From an uncultured Lentisphaerota bacterium (GTDB taxonomy: Bacteria > Verrucomicrobiota > Kiritimatiellia > CAIQIC01): 64,000 bases of DNA. Each line of letters starts with the position of its first letter. Position 1 is the stretch's first letter. The DNA is taken from positions 1-64,000 of the forward strand of contig CAISWQ010000040.1 of NCBI GenBank assembly GCA_903889245.1, written 5' to 3'. The notes under the pieces were generated by a model that saw nothing but the letters and a program-made list of their open reading frames with translations, searched no databases and was not told the DNA's origin. This document shows, one piece after another, positions 52,300-58,928 of the stretch. The position numbers and the translations under genes are program-made.

Positions 52300-52380
52300 G
52301 TTTCCAAAGGTTGGAAACGGAAACTGGAAATTTTCCAAGGCTTGGGAAATTGGGCCGGAATTTTTCCGAGGCTTGAAAAA
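52300..52380. repeat. palindrome cluster 11 (3 copies)
   Basis: Copies centred at about 52309, 52340.5 and 52371; spacings about 31.5 and 30.5 bp. Between the rpmA terminator and the FAD oxidoreductase start. Confidence 0.85.
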
Positions 52381-52446
52381 TAACCGGCGGCGCAACCCGG
52401 CAACAAAAACTGGACAGGCCGCAGCCCCGCCACACCGGGGAAAACA

Positions 52447-52476
52447 AAACGGGCGAGCCGGCAGGCTCGCCCGTTT
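52447..52476 (-). terminator. intrinsic terminator of rplU-rpmA
   Basis: Perfect 13-bp inverted repeat (AAACGGGCGAGCC at 52447-52459 and its complement at 52464-52476) with a 4-base loop. On the minus strand it is followed by TGTTTT. It lies 19 bases after the rpmA stop. Confidence 0.8.
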
Positions 52477-52495
52477 GCTTGGCGGTTGGCTTCGC

Positions 52496-52741
52496 TCAGG
52501 CCGTGGCGGCGCGGACGTTGACGCGCTTGCTGTCCTTGTCGAAGTAGACGACGCCGGGCGCGACCGCGAAAAGCGTGCAGTCCTTGCCCATGCGGACGTT
52601 GGCACCGGGTACGAATTTGGTGCCGCGCTGGCGGACGATGATGCTGCCGGCGGTGACGGTCTCGCCGCCGTAGCACTTGACGCCGCGCCGTTGGCCGTTG
52701 CTGTCGCGGCCGTTTCTGGCTGAAGCTGATTTACCTGCCAT
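52496..52741 (-). CDS. rpmA: 50S ribosomal protein L27
   Basis: An 81-aa L27 with the family N-terminus [20 protein letters not shown], then [15 protein letters not shown] and [12 protein letters not shown]. The flexible N-terminus reaches the peptidyl-transferase centre. It lies 27 bases after rplU, the usual order. No N-terminal cleavage extension of the Firmicutes type is present. Confidence 0.97.
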   Translation of the reverse strand: MAGKSASARNGRDSNGQRRGVKCYGGETVTAGSIIVRQRGTKFVPGANVRMGKDCTLFAVAPGVVYFDKDSKRVNVRAATA

Positions 52742-52768
52742 GGTGACTCCCTCCGAAACGTAGGCCGC

Positions 52769-53089
52769 TCAAGCGGCCTTGATTTCCTTGATGGTCAGGC
52801 GCGTGAGCGACTGACGGTGCCCGATCTTCTTGTGATAGCCTTTGCGGCGTTTCTTCTTGAAGGAGACAACCTTCTCGCCGCGGAACTGCTTGACGATCTC
52901 CGCGATGACGCTGGCACCGGTGATGACCGGCGCGCCGACCTTGAGCGTCTGGCCGTCGGACACGGCGAGCACGCGGTCAAGGGTGAGGCCCGCCCCGGCT
53001 TCGCCGGCGAGCTTCTCGACGTCCAACTGGCTGTTCTGTTTGACCAGGTACTGCTTGCCCCCGGTCTCGACAACGGCATAGGCATCCAT
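52769..53089 (-). CDS. rplU: 50S ribosomal protein L21
   Basis: A 106-aa L21 with MDAYAVVETGGKQYLV, FKKKRRKGYHKKIGHRQSLT and the typical ITGASVIAEIV segment. The ATG at 53087-53089 is used rather than the one six codons upstream because it matches the family start. First gene of the rplU-rpmA pair. The hairpin upstream could be an L21 leader or the terminator of the gene before it. Confidence 0.96.
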   Translation of the reverse strand: MDAYAVVETGGKQYLVKQNSQLDVEKLAGEAGAGLTLDRVLAVSDGQTLKVGAPVITGASVIAEIVKQFRGEKVVSFKKKRRKGYHKKIGHRQSLTRLTIKEIKAA

Positions 53090-53108
53090 GACTGACCTCG
53101 ATTCCACG

Positions 53109-53141
53109 AAAAAGCCGGCCTAGAACCGTTCCCAGCCGGCG
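53109..53141 (-). terminator. hairpin with T tract between glycosyltransferase gene and rplU
   Basis: GCCGGC at 53135-53140 and at 53114-53119 can pair on the minus strand around a 15-base loop, followed by TTTTT. It is either the terminator of the mevalonate kinase-like/glycosyltransferase operon or an attenuator in the rplU leader. Confidence 0.5.
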
Positions 53142-53175
53142 AGGGGCGAGAAAGTAGAGAAGCGCCGCCCGCTTG

Positions 53176-54294
53176 TCAAGCTCCCGCCAGACATTTTTCG
53201 AGGCTGGCGGCGAGGCCGGCGATGAAGTGCTGCGGGGCGAAGTGCTCCGCCTGGCGGCGGATGATCTCGCGCGGCCAGCGGCGCGCGGCGGCGGCCTGCA
53301 CCGCCGCCACGAGCGCTGTCTCGGTTTGCTCGCGGAAGAAAACGGCGGTTTCGCCTTCCACTAGCGTTTCCAGCGCGCCGCCCTTGGCGAACGCGACGAC
53401 CGGCCGGCCGCAAGCGTGGGCTTCGAGCGGAACGATGCCAAAGTCCTCCTCGCCGGGGAAGACGAGGAGACGGCAGCGGCGGTAGAGCTCGCGCAGTTGT
53501 TCATCGCCCTGCCAGCCGAGGAACTCGATGGTGGGGCCGGCGATCTGTTTCAGCGCGGCGTAGTCGGTGCCCGTGCCGGCGATCTTCAGCTTCCGCCCGA
53601 GCTGCGAATAAACTTTCACGGCAAGATCCACGCGCTTGTAGGGTACGAGCGCCGAGACGATCAGGTCGAAGTCGTCCGGCTCTTCCACGCCGCCGGGCGT
53701 GAAAAAGTCCACGTCCACCGGCGGATAGACGACATCGGATTCGCGGCCGTAGAAGCGACGGATGCGGTCCTGCACGTGGCGGCTCAAGGTGACGAAGCGA
53801 TCCACGCGCGCGGCGGTGGCGCGGTCCCAGCGGCGCAGCGTGGCCAGCACGGGCGCGGCGAGCGCGCGTTTGAGTGGGTTGCGGCCGAGGTATTCATCGT
53901 GAAACAACCAGGCATAGCGCATGGGCGTGAAGCAGTAGCAGAGGTGCTTTGCGCCCGGCCGCACGCGCAGGCTTTTGGCGACGCAGTGGCTGGTGCTGAT
54001 GAGCACGTCGGCCTCCGGCACGGGCAGGCCGGCGACGGCGGCGGGATAGAGCGGCAGGAACCAGCGGTAGCGGCGCGTGATGCCGGGCACGCGCTGGAGC
54101 CACGAGGTCTGGACCGGGTGCGCGTTGATCTCGGCGGAGATGCGCGCCGGGTCGTGGATCAGCGTGGTGAGCGGCGCGTGCGGGAAACCGCGGCAAAGCC
54201 ATTCGAGTACGCGCTCGCCGCCGCGCATGCCGGTCAGCCAGTCGTGTGCGAGCGCGACGTCCAGCGAAGACCAAGATGGGGGGAAGGCGATCAT
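53176..54294 (-). CDS. GT4-family glycosyltransferase
   Basis: A 372-aa GT-B fold glycosyltransferase of family 4. The N-terminal half has VALAHDWLTGMRGGERVLEW and CYCFTPMRYAW, and the C-terminal half has SALVPYKRVDLAVKV and the EX7E-type donor site EEDFGIVPLEAHACGRPVVA. It probably adds a sugar (mannose or similar) to a lipid-linked or surface glycan. Its ATG overlaps the stop of the mevalonate-kinase-like gene (ATGA). Confidence 0.9.
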   Translation of the reverse strand: MIAFPPSWSSLDVALAHDWLTGMRGGERVLEWLCRGFPHAPLTTLIHDPARISAEINAHPVQTSWLQRVPGITRRYRWFLPLYPAAVAGLPVPEADVLISTSHCVAKSLRVRPGAKHLCYCFTPMRYAWLFHDEYLGRNPLKRALAAPVLATLRRWDRATAARVDRFVTLSRHVQDRIRRFYGRESDVVYPPVDVDFFTPGGVEEPDDFDLIVSALVPYKRVDLAVKVYSQLGRKLKIAGTGTDYAALKQIAGPTIEFLGWQGDEQLRELYRRCRLLVFPGEEDFGIVPLEAHACGRPVVAFAKGGALETLVEGETAVFFREQTETALVAAVQAAAARRWPREIIRRQAEHFAPQHFIAGLAASLEKCLAGA

Positions 54295-55277
54295 GAGGAT
54301 TGGAGTAATGGATTCGGAGGGGTTAATCCTTGTTTTGCCTGTGTCTCATTTTCCAGTCGTACGCCGGTGGGCTCCACCTGAAGTTGATGGAGCGGATAGG
54401 GCTTGAAGTTGCCGCGCGGGCGGCCGAGGGCTATGGCACAGTCGCCCAGGCCGGAGCCGGAAATTTTCGCGCCGCCCAGGCTGCCGGATGCGCGGCGCAG
54501 GCGCTGGCAGATGTCTTCCAGTTCGGGTGTGTTGACGCCGAGCGCCGTCTGCAAGCCATGATGGATATTCATCACCTCGCCGAGCGCACGCCATTGTTTC
54601 CGGCGCAGGAGCGGCCACGCGCGGGCCACGCAGTCATCCATCAGGTCGAAGATTTTCCCGAACAGTTGCGGCTGCCGGCGGCGGTGCTGCTCGACCTGCG
54701 CGATTACCCCGGCCGTGGGTGTCTTATAGCCGCAATAGACGGCGGCCAGCGGCGGCGCGATGGCGAACGACCGGAAGGCCAGCGGTTCGGCGCGATAACA
54801 GACGATGCCCCCGAGCAAGCTGGCGGCGGCATCGGTGCCGGAGCCGCGCCCCTGCACCTGGCGGATCACTGCGACGGCGTCGCGTAAAATCTTTTTGTTG
54901 GCGCGCGAAGTCCGGTTGAGTTCGGCCAACGCCCGGAGCAGGGCCACGGTCACCGCGGCCGAGGAACCGAAGCCGATCTCATGCGAAAACTCCGACTGGA
55001 TTTCGAGGTTGAGGCCGCCGCGCAGATGGGGGCGTTGCTGGAGCAAGGCCGCCGTGACAAAGGTGAAGGGCTGCTTGATCGCGAGCCGGTCCAGTGCTGT
55101 GTCCAGCCTGCCGAGTGCGGAGCGAATGCAGATCTTCCGGTCAGCACGCGGCGTCAGCCGCACGCGTATGCGGCGGTTGATCGCGGCGACGAGCGCGCGC
55201 CGGTCGTGCAGCACGGCGTGCTCGCCCATCAGCATCAGGCTGCCCGGCGCGGAGACGATGACTTCCCCCGATGACAT
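54291..55277 (-). CDS. GHMP kinase, mevalonate kinase-like
   Basis: A 328-aa GHMP kinase. It has the three family motifs: VSAPGSLMLMGEHAVLH near the N-terminus, the ATP loop EIGFGSSAAVTVALLRALAE, and KISGSGLGDCAIAL near the end. Motif 1 (GEHAVLH) is of mevalonate kinase type, making mevalonate-5-phosphate for isoprenoid synthesis; a galactokinase-type or other small-molecule role cannot be excluded. No other mevalonate-pathway gene is in the window. The ATG at 55275-55277 is the start, and the frame overlaps the glycosyltransferase start. Confidence 0.82.
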   Translation of the reverse strand: MSSGEVIVSAPGSLMLMGEHAVLHDRRALVAAINRRIRVRLTPRADRKICIRSALGRLDTALDRLAIKQPFTFVTAALLQQRPHLRGGLNLEIQSEFSHEIGFGSSAAVTVALLRALAELNRTSRANKKILRDAVAVIRQVQGRGSGTDAAASLLGGIVCYRAEPLAFRSFAIAPPLAAVYCGYKTPTAGVIAQVEQHRRRQPQLFGKIFDLMDDCVARAWPLLRRKQWRALGEVMNIHHGLQTALGVNTPELEDICQRLRRASGSLGGAKISGSGLGDCAIALGRPRGNFKPYPLHQLQVEPTGVRLENETQAKQGLTPPNPLLQSS

Positions 55278-55376
55278 GGCCGGAAAGTAGCATCGCCCCC
55301 GCCGCGCTGACGATGAAAAATGTTTGTGAGCCCCCGCCGCTTGCGCTACAAACCGCGTGGCGAAGTTGGGAGCCCT

Positions 55377-56048
55377 ATGAAAATTTTTCAACTGCTGACC
55401 CTGCTGCTCCTGTTGCTGGTACTCGCGCTGGCGTGGGCCACGTGGGACATGCAGCGCCGCGAGGCCGCAGCGCCGGGCGTGGAGCTGGCTGCCGCCAGCA
55501 CGACTCCGTCGCCGGCCGTTACTCCCATCGCATCACCGCCGGCCGGTGCGTCATCCAAGACCAACGCGGTGGTCGCGATTCCCCACGTGGTTTGCCCCAC
55601 TTGCCAGGGCAAGAAGGAAATTCAGGTGGAGAAGGAAGTCATGTGCCGGGCGTGCGGGGGCGAGGGCTCGCTGCCCGGGGTTGGGGCTTCGCGCACCGCC
55701 AGCGTCTGCAGTTCATGCCGGGGCAGCGGCAAGACCTTCAAGATGGTGGCGCAGGACTGCCCCACCTGCAAGCAGACGGGCCAACTCGCCAAGTCCGTAG
55801 CGGCCGAGTTCAAGGCCTGCCCCAAATGTCGGGGGGCCAAGTCGGTGATGGTGGACTCGCAAGCCGTCTGCCAGAACTGCCGCGGCTCCGGCAAGGTGGT
55901 CAGCGAGCTGACCAAAAAGACGACTGGCGCTTGTCCGTTTTGCAATGGCGCGGGCAAGTTGGAGCGGAAGGATAAACGCCAGTGCCCCGAGTGCCTGGGT
56001 GCGGGCGTGACGCATCAGCCGCCGCCCCCGCCGCCGCCGGGCACTTGA
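55377..56048 (+). CDS. membrane-anchored DnaJ-type zinc-finger repeat protein (paralogue 1)
   Basis: A 223-aa protein with an N-terminal hydrophobic anchor (about 3-22), a Ser/Pro/Ala linker, then eight CxxC units from about residue 73 (CPTCQGK, CRACGGEG, CSSCRGSG, CPTCKQTG, CPKCRGAK, CQNCRGSG, CPFCNGAG, CPECLGAG), ending in a proline run. This is the cysteine-rich zinc domain of DnaJ in double length, without a J domain or substrate domains. Topology places the fingers outside the cytoplasm. GGGAG precedes the ATG. Function unknown; a protein-folding or disulfide/metal-related role is possible. The next gene is a paralogue. Confidence 0.82.
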   Translation: MKIFQLLTLLLLLLVLALAWATWDMQRREAAAPGVELAAASTTPSPAVTPIASPPAGASSKTNAVVAIPHVVCPTCQGKKEIQVEKEVMCRACGGEGSLPGVGASRTASVCSSCRGSGKTFKMVAQDCPTCKQTGQLAKSVAAEFKACPKCRGAKSVMVDSQAVCQNCRGSGKVVSELTKKTTGACPFCNGAGKLERKDKRQCPECLGAGVTHQPPPPPPPGT

Positions 56049-56102
56049 TTCCTGCGGAGGCATGGCTATCTTCCGCTGGGCGACGAAATTTTGAGGAGCA
56101 AC

Positions 56103-56804
56103 ATGAAGACACACCTGTTTCTGATGGCCGCCGCCATAATGAGCCTCGGTGCCGCGTCCCAAGCGCGCGCCCAGGCCGTGCAGCATCTGCCGCCGCCGGT
56201 GATCACCGCGCCGAGGGCGGTGGTCAAGCCGCCCCCTGCGGTGGTCGCCACCAATGTTGCCAAACCCAAAGCCGTCTGGTGTCCCGCCTGCCGCGGCCGC
56301 AAGACGATTGGCGTCGAGGCCGAGGGCGCTTGCCGTAGTTGCAATGGCAGCGGCAAGACGGTTTCCGGCTTCACCAAGACCGAGACCCCCTGCAATTTCT
56401 GCAAGGGCACCGGCAAGGTCATCAACCTTGTACAGCAACCCTGTCCGCTCTGTCAGGCCAAGGGTGTGTTGGAGACCGCCGTTTTTGAGCAGTTCATCGG
56501 CTGTACCAATTGCACGGGCCAGAAAGTGCTCGTCATGGAGGTCTCGCTTACCTGCACCACCTGCAACGGGGCCGGCAAGATCGTCAAAACCACGAGCAGC
56601 GGGGGTTTCGGGAGCAGCGGTGGCTTTGGCGGCCGGGGCGGCAAAAGCAGTGTCGGCACCAGCGCCGCCCCCCAGGACCAACCGTGTTACTTCTGCAACT
56701 CCTCGGGCAAGGTGGATAAGCGCGTGCAGAAAACCTGCCCCACCTGCTATGGCGCGGGCGTCATGCCGCCGCCCCCGCCGCCGGCGGAACCCAAAACCGA
56801 GTAA
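56103..56804 (+). CDS. exported DnaJ-type zinc-finger repeat protein (paralogue 2)
   Basis: A 233-aa protein with a cleavable signal peptide (about 1-23, ending SQARAQA), a Pro/Val-rich linker, then eight CxxC units (CPACRGRK, CRSCNGSG, CNFCKGTG, CPLCQAKG, CTNCTGQK, CTTCNGAG, CYFCNSSG, CPTCYGAG). A glycine-rich insert (GGFGSSGGFGGRGG) lies between units six and seven, and the end is proline-rich. The unit order mirrors the gene upstream, so the two are tandem paralogues. GAGGAG lies 5 bases before the ATG. Its function is unknown; zinc or other metal binding in the envelope is expected. Confidence 0.82.
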   Translation: MKTHLFLMAAAIMSLGAASQARAQAVQHLPPPVITAPRAVVKPPPAVVATNVAKPKAVWCPACRGRKTIGVEAEGACRSCNGSGKTVSGFTKTETPCNFCKGTGKVINLVQQPCPLCQAKGVLETAVFEQFIGCTNCTGQKVLVMEVSLTCTTCNGAGKIVKTTSSGGFGSSGGFGGRGGKSSVGTSAAPQDQPCYFCNSSGKVDKRVQKTCPTCYGAGVMPPPPPPAEPKTE

Positions 56805-56808
56805 AGCG

Positions 56809-56889
56809 GATTCCAAGGCTTGGAAAAATTCCCGACGTTTTTTCCAGGGTTTGGAATTTTTTGCGTGTCTATTTCCAAGGTTGGGGGAT
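56809..56889. repeat. palindrome cluster 12 (3 copies)
   Basis: Copies centred at about 56818, 56849 and 56880; spacings 31 and 31 bp. Between two convergent stop codons. Confidence 0.85.
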
Positions 56890-56897
56890 GGGCCTGG

Positions 56898-57836
56898 TCA
56901 CCGGGGCAGGAAGTTGAGCAGGCCACCGGGCAGGAAATTCTTCAGCCAGTCCCACTCGCTGACGCCGAGGCCGAAGAAGGTTTCGTGCGCGGCGGTGTCG
57001 TAGAGGCCCCAGAGCGTCACCCAGCGCAGTTGCCAGCCGCCGCTGACGAGCAGCGTCTGGCCGCCGGCGTGGAAGCGCGCGCCGACGCCGAGGCACAGGC
57101 CGGTGCGCTTCACATAGTCCGAGAGCAGCGTTTCTTTTTTCACCGCGCCGGTGTCCGTGAAGTCGCTGGGGAAAAAGTTGAAGACCAGTCCGCCGGAGAG
57201 CAGCACCGCCGGGTCCGTGCTGCTGCCGAAGACGATGACCGGCTCCAGCCGCAGCTTGACCTCCCACGCCGAGACGCCGGTGGTGCGATACCACGCCTGG
57301 CTGGATTCGTTGAAGCACGTGAGCGGACAAGCCTGCGCGAGCGCCTCGAAGATGTTCGCCTGACCCTCGTCCGGCGCGAGATATTTGCGATGAAACAGCT
57401 CGGATTGGATTTCGATGTCGCGGCCATATTTTTCTTCCAACTTGGAGCCGATGCGCTCGCGGTAAACGCTTTCCTCGTCTGCCATCGCCGGGCTGACATG
57501 CAACGTGCCGCCCAATTGCTTGCGTGCAATCCGCTGGGCGGTGATCCGCTGGTCGCGAAAGCCGGTGAGCAAGTCCCATGTTCCGCCGTGTCCCAGCCGG
57601 GCCAGCACCGCTTGTGCACCGTCGCGGCAGGTCGTCAGATAGGTCAACACCGGGAACAGGTTGAGCGCAACCTCGCTGTTGCTGGCGCACAAACCGTTCA
57701 GGCGGGTGACATAGGCAGAGAAGTCGGCCCGCAAGGCTTGCGCCGGCAACGGCGCCGGCGCGGCCCGGACCATGCTTGCCAAGCAGAGGGCGCTGGCCAG
57801 GATGGTGGCCGCATAGCGGTGGTTGGGTTTGTTCAT
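56898..57836 (-). CDS. exported protein of unknown function
   Basis: A 312-aa exported protein with a signal peptide (about 1-25). No family was recognised. The middle has charged helices (SVYRERIGSKLEEKYGRDIEIQ, then a Glu/Gln-rich region). The C-terminal half has strand-like, hydrophobic segments (AVLLSGGLVFNFFPSDF, QTLLVSGGWQLRWVTLWGLYD) that could form a small beta-barrel or lipid-facing sheet. A few scattered cysteines (CLTC-like CPLTCFNE) are present. It follows the alpha/beta hydrolase gene by 11 bases, so the two are likely functionally linked. Confidence 0.7.
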   Translation of the reverse strand: MNKPNHRYAATILASALCLASMVRAAPAPLPAQALRADFSAYVTRLNGLCASNSEVALNLFPVLTYLTTCRDGAQAVLARLGHGGTWDLLTGFRDQRITAQRIARKQLGGTLHVSPAMADEESVYRERIGSKLEEKYGRDIEIQSELFHRKYLAPDEGQANIFEALAQACPLTCFNESSQAWYRTTGVSAWEVKLRLEPVIVFGSSTDPAVLLSGGLVFNFFPSDFTDTGAVKKETLLSDYVKRTGLCLGVGARFHAGGQTLLVSGGWQLRWVTLWGLYDTAAHETFFGLGVSEWDWLKNFLPGGLLNFLPR

Positions 57837-57847
57837 GGCTGATCTCC

Positions 57848-58747
57848 TCAGGCGCGCAGCAGGCGGCGGAAGGTGGTTTTGAAGGGGGGGGAGGCCAGAT
57901 AGACCTCGACGGCGTGGTTGGCCACCATGGCTTTCAGGCGGGCCTCACCAAAGGCAAACTTTTGGACCGTCTGTCGCGCGGTTGCCACGGCCTCGATTTC
58001 CTGCCCGGAAAATTCCTTCTGGATGTCCGGCAACAGGTGGCCCTTCACGTAGACGTGTGGAATGTTGGGCAACGAATCCTCATAGGTGACCTCTGCACAG
58101 ACCAGGTCACGACGGTTGTTGATGAAATTCAAGCGCTGCGGACCCCAGCAGTCGCCGAACGCCCCCAGCAACTCCGTCCGACTAGCGGTCTGATATTCCT
58201 TGATCAGCTTGCGCATGATCTCCAGCGGATCCGCCACCAAGCCGGGCAGCGGCGAGCACATTCCCAGCGGCGAAGCCAGCAGGATCAGGCTGTGAAAAAG
58301 GTTCTCGCCGGTACTCCCGAAACGCCGCCAGATAACGTGTGGCAACATGGCCGCGCCGAGCGAGTGACCGATCAGCAGTGTGTGCCCCTCTTGCCCCTTC
58401 GTGAGTCGCCTTAGTTTTTTGGCGCACTCGATCTGCAGGAACGTGGACATCTCATGCGCACAGAGATAGAAAAACACATCCTTGTAGAAGTCGCGCGCCT
58501 GCTGATATGCCGTGCCGCCCGCCTGGAGCGGAAAGCCCAGTTGACCTGCCAAGGCGGTGGCGGTGGCGCTGATGTCATATTTTTCATCCAGGGCCTGTTG
58601 GATGTCATCCCACCACAGTCCTTCCACCTGGAGTTTCACGCCGGTCGCCTGCGCCAGCGGCAACAGGAACGGCTCCCACTGCTTCTTAAAGTCTTCCGCA
58701 TGTCTGCCGATTCCATGCGCGACGATGACAAGTTTCTGTTGGCTCAT
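57848..58747 (-). CDS. alpha/beta-hydrolase (lipase/esterase-like)
   Basis: A 299-aa alpha/beta-hydrolase with the oxyanion-region VIVAHGIGRHAED near residue 10 and the nucleophile elbow GHSLGAA (S129) after HTLLI. The later LILLASPLGM and the histidine-containing segment near YVKGHLL fit the family. No signal peptide. It may be a lipase, esterase or thioesterase; the substrate is unknown. The ATG at 58745-58747 is used, with GGAGG 8 bases upstream. It is divergent from the GH92 gene. Confidence 0.82.
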   Translation of the reverse strand: MSQQKLVIVAHGIGRHAEDFKKQWEPFLLPLAQATGVKLQVEGLWWDDIQQALDEKYDISATATALAGQLGFPLQAGGTAYQQARDFYKDVFFYLCAHEMSTFLQIECAKKLRRLTKGQEGHTLLIGHSLGAAMLPHVIWRRFGSTGENLFHSLILLASPLGMCSPLPGLVADPLEIMRKLIKEYQTASRTELLGAFGDCWGPQRLNFINNRRDLVCAEVTYEDSLPNIPHVYVKGHLLPDIQKEFSGQEIEAVATARQTVQKFAFGEARLKAMVANHAVEVYLASPPFKTTFRRLLRA

Positions 58748-58928
58748 CTGCAATCCTCCGGTTGGCGTTGTGCTTTCATGCGCGTTCCCGTTTGTCCCCA
58801 TGGCGCGGCCCCTGACCGACGCTGGCGGAAGGGTAGTCCGATGCGCGGCGATGACAAGCCGGAATTTCGGCTTGCGCCGGGGAAGGGTTGGGCGCAGGAA
58901 TAGCGGCGCACGAACGGGAAGGAAAACC

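Larger units (their letters stand above)
52176..52495. other. 320-bp intergenic region with repeats and terminator
   Basis: No gene seen. From left to right it holds a short degenerate unit (GCGAACATCGAAAG near 52258), three palindromes (52300-52380) and the rpmA terminator (52447-52476). Confidence 0.6.
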
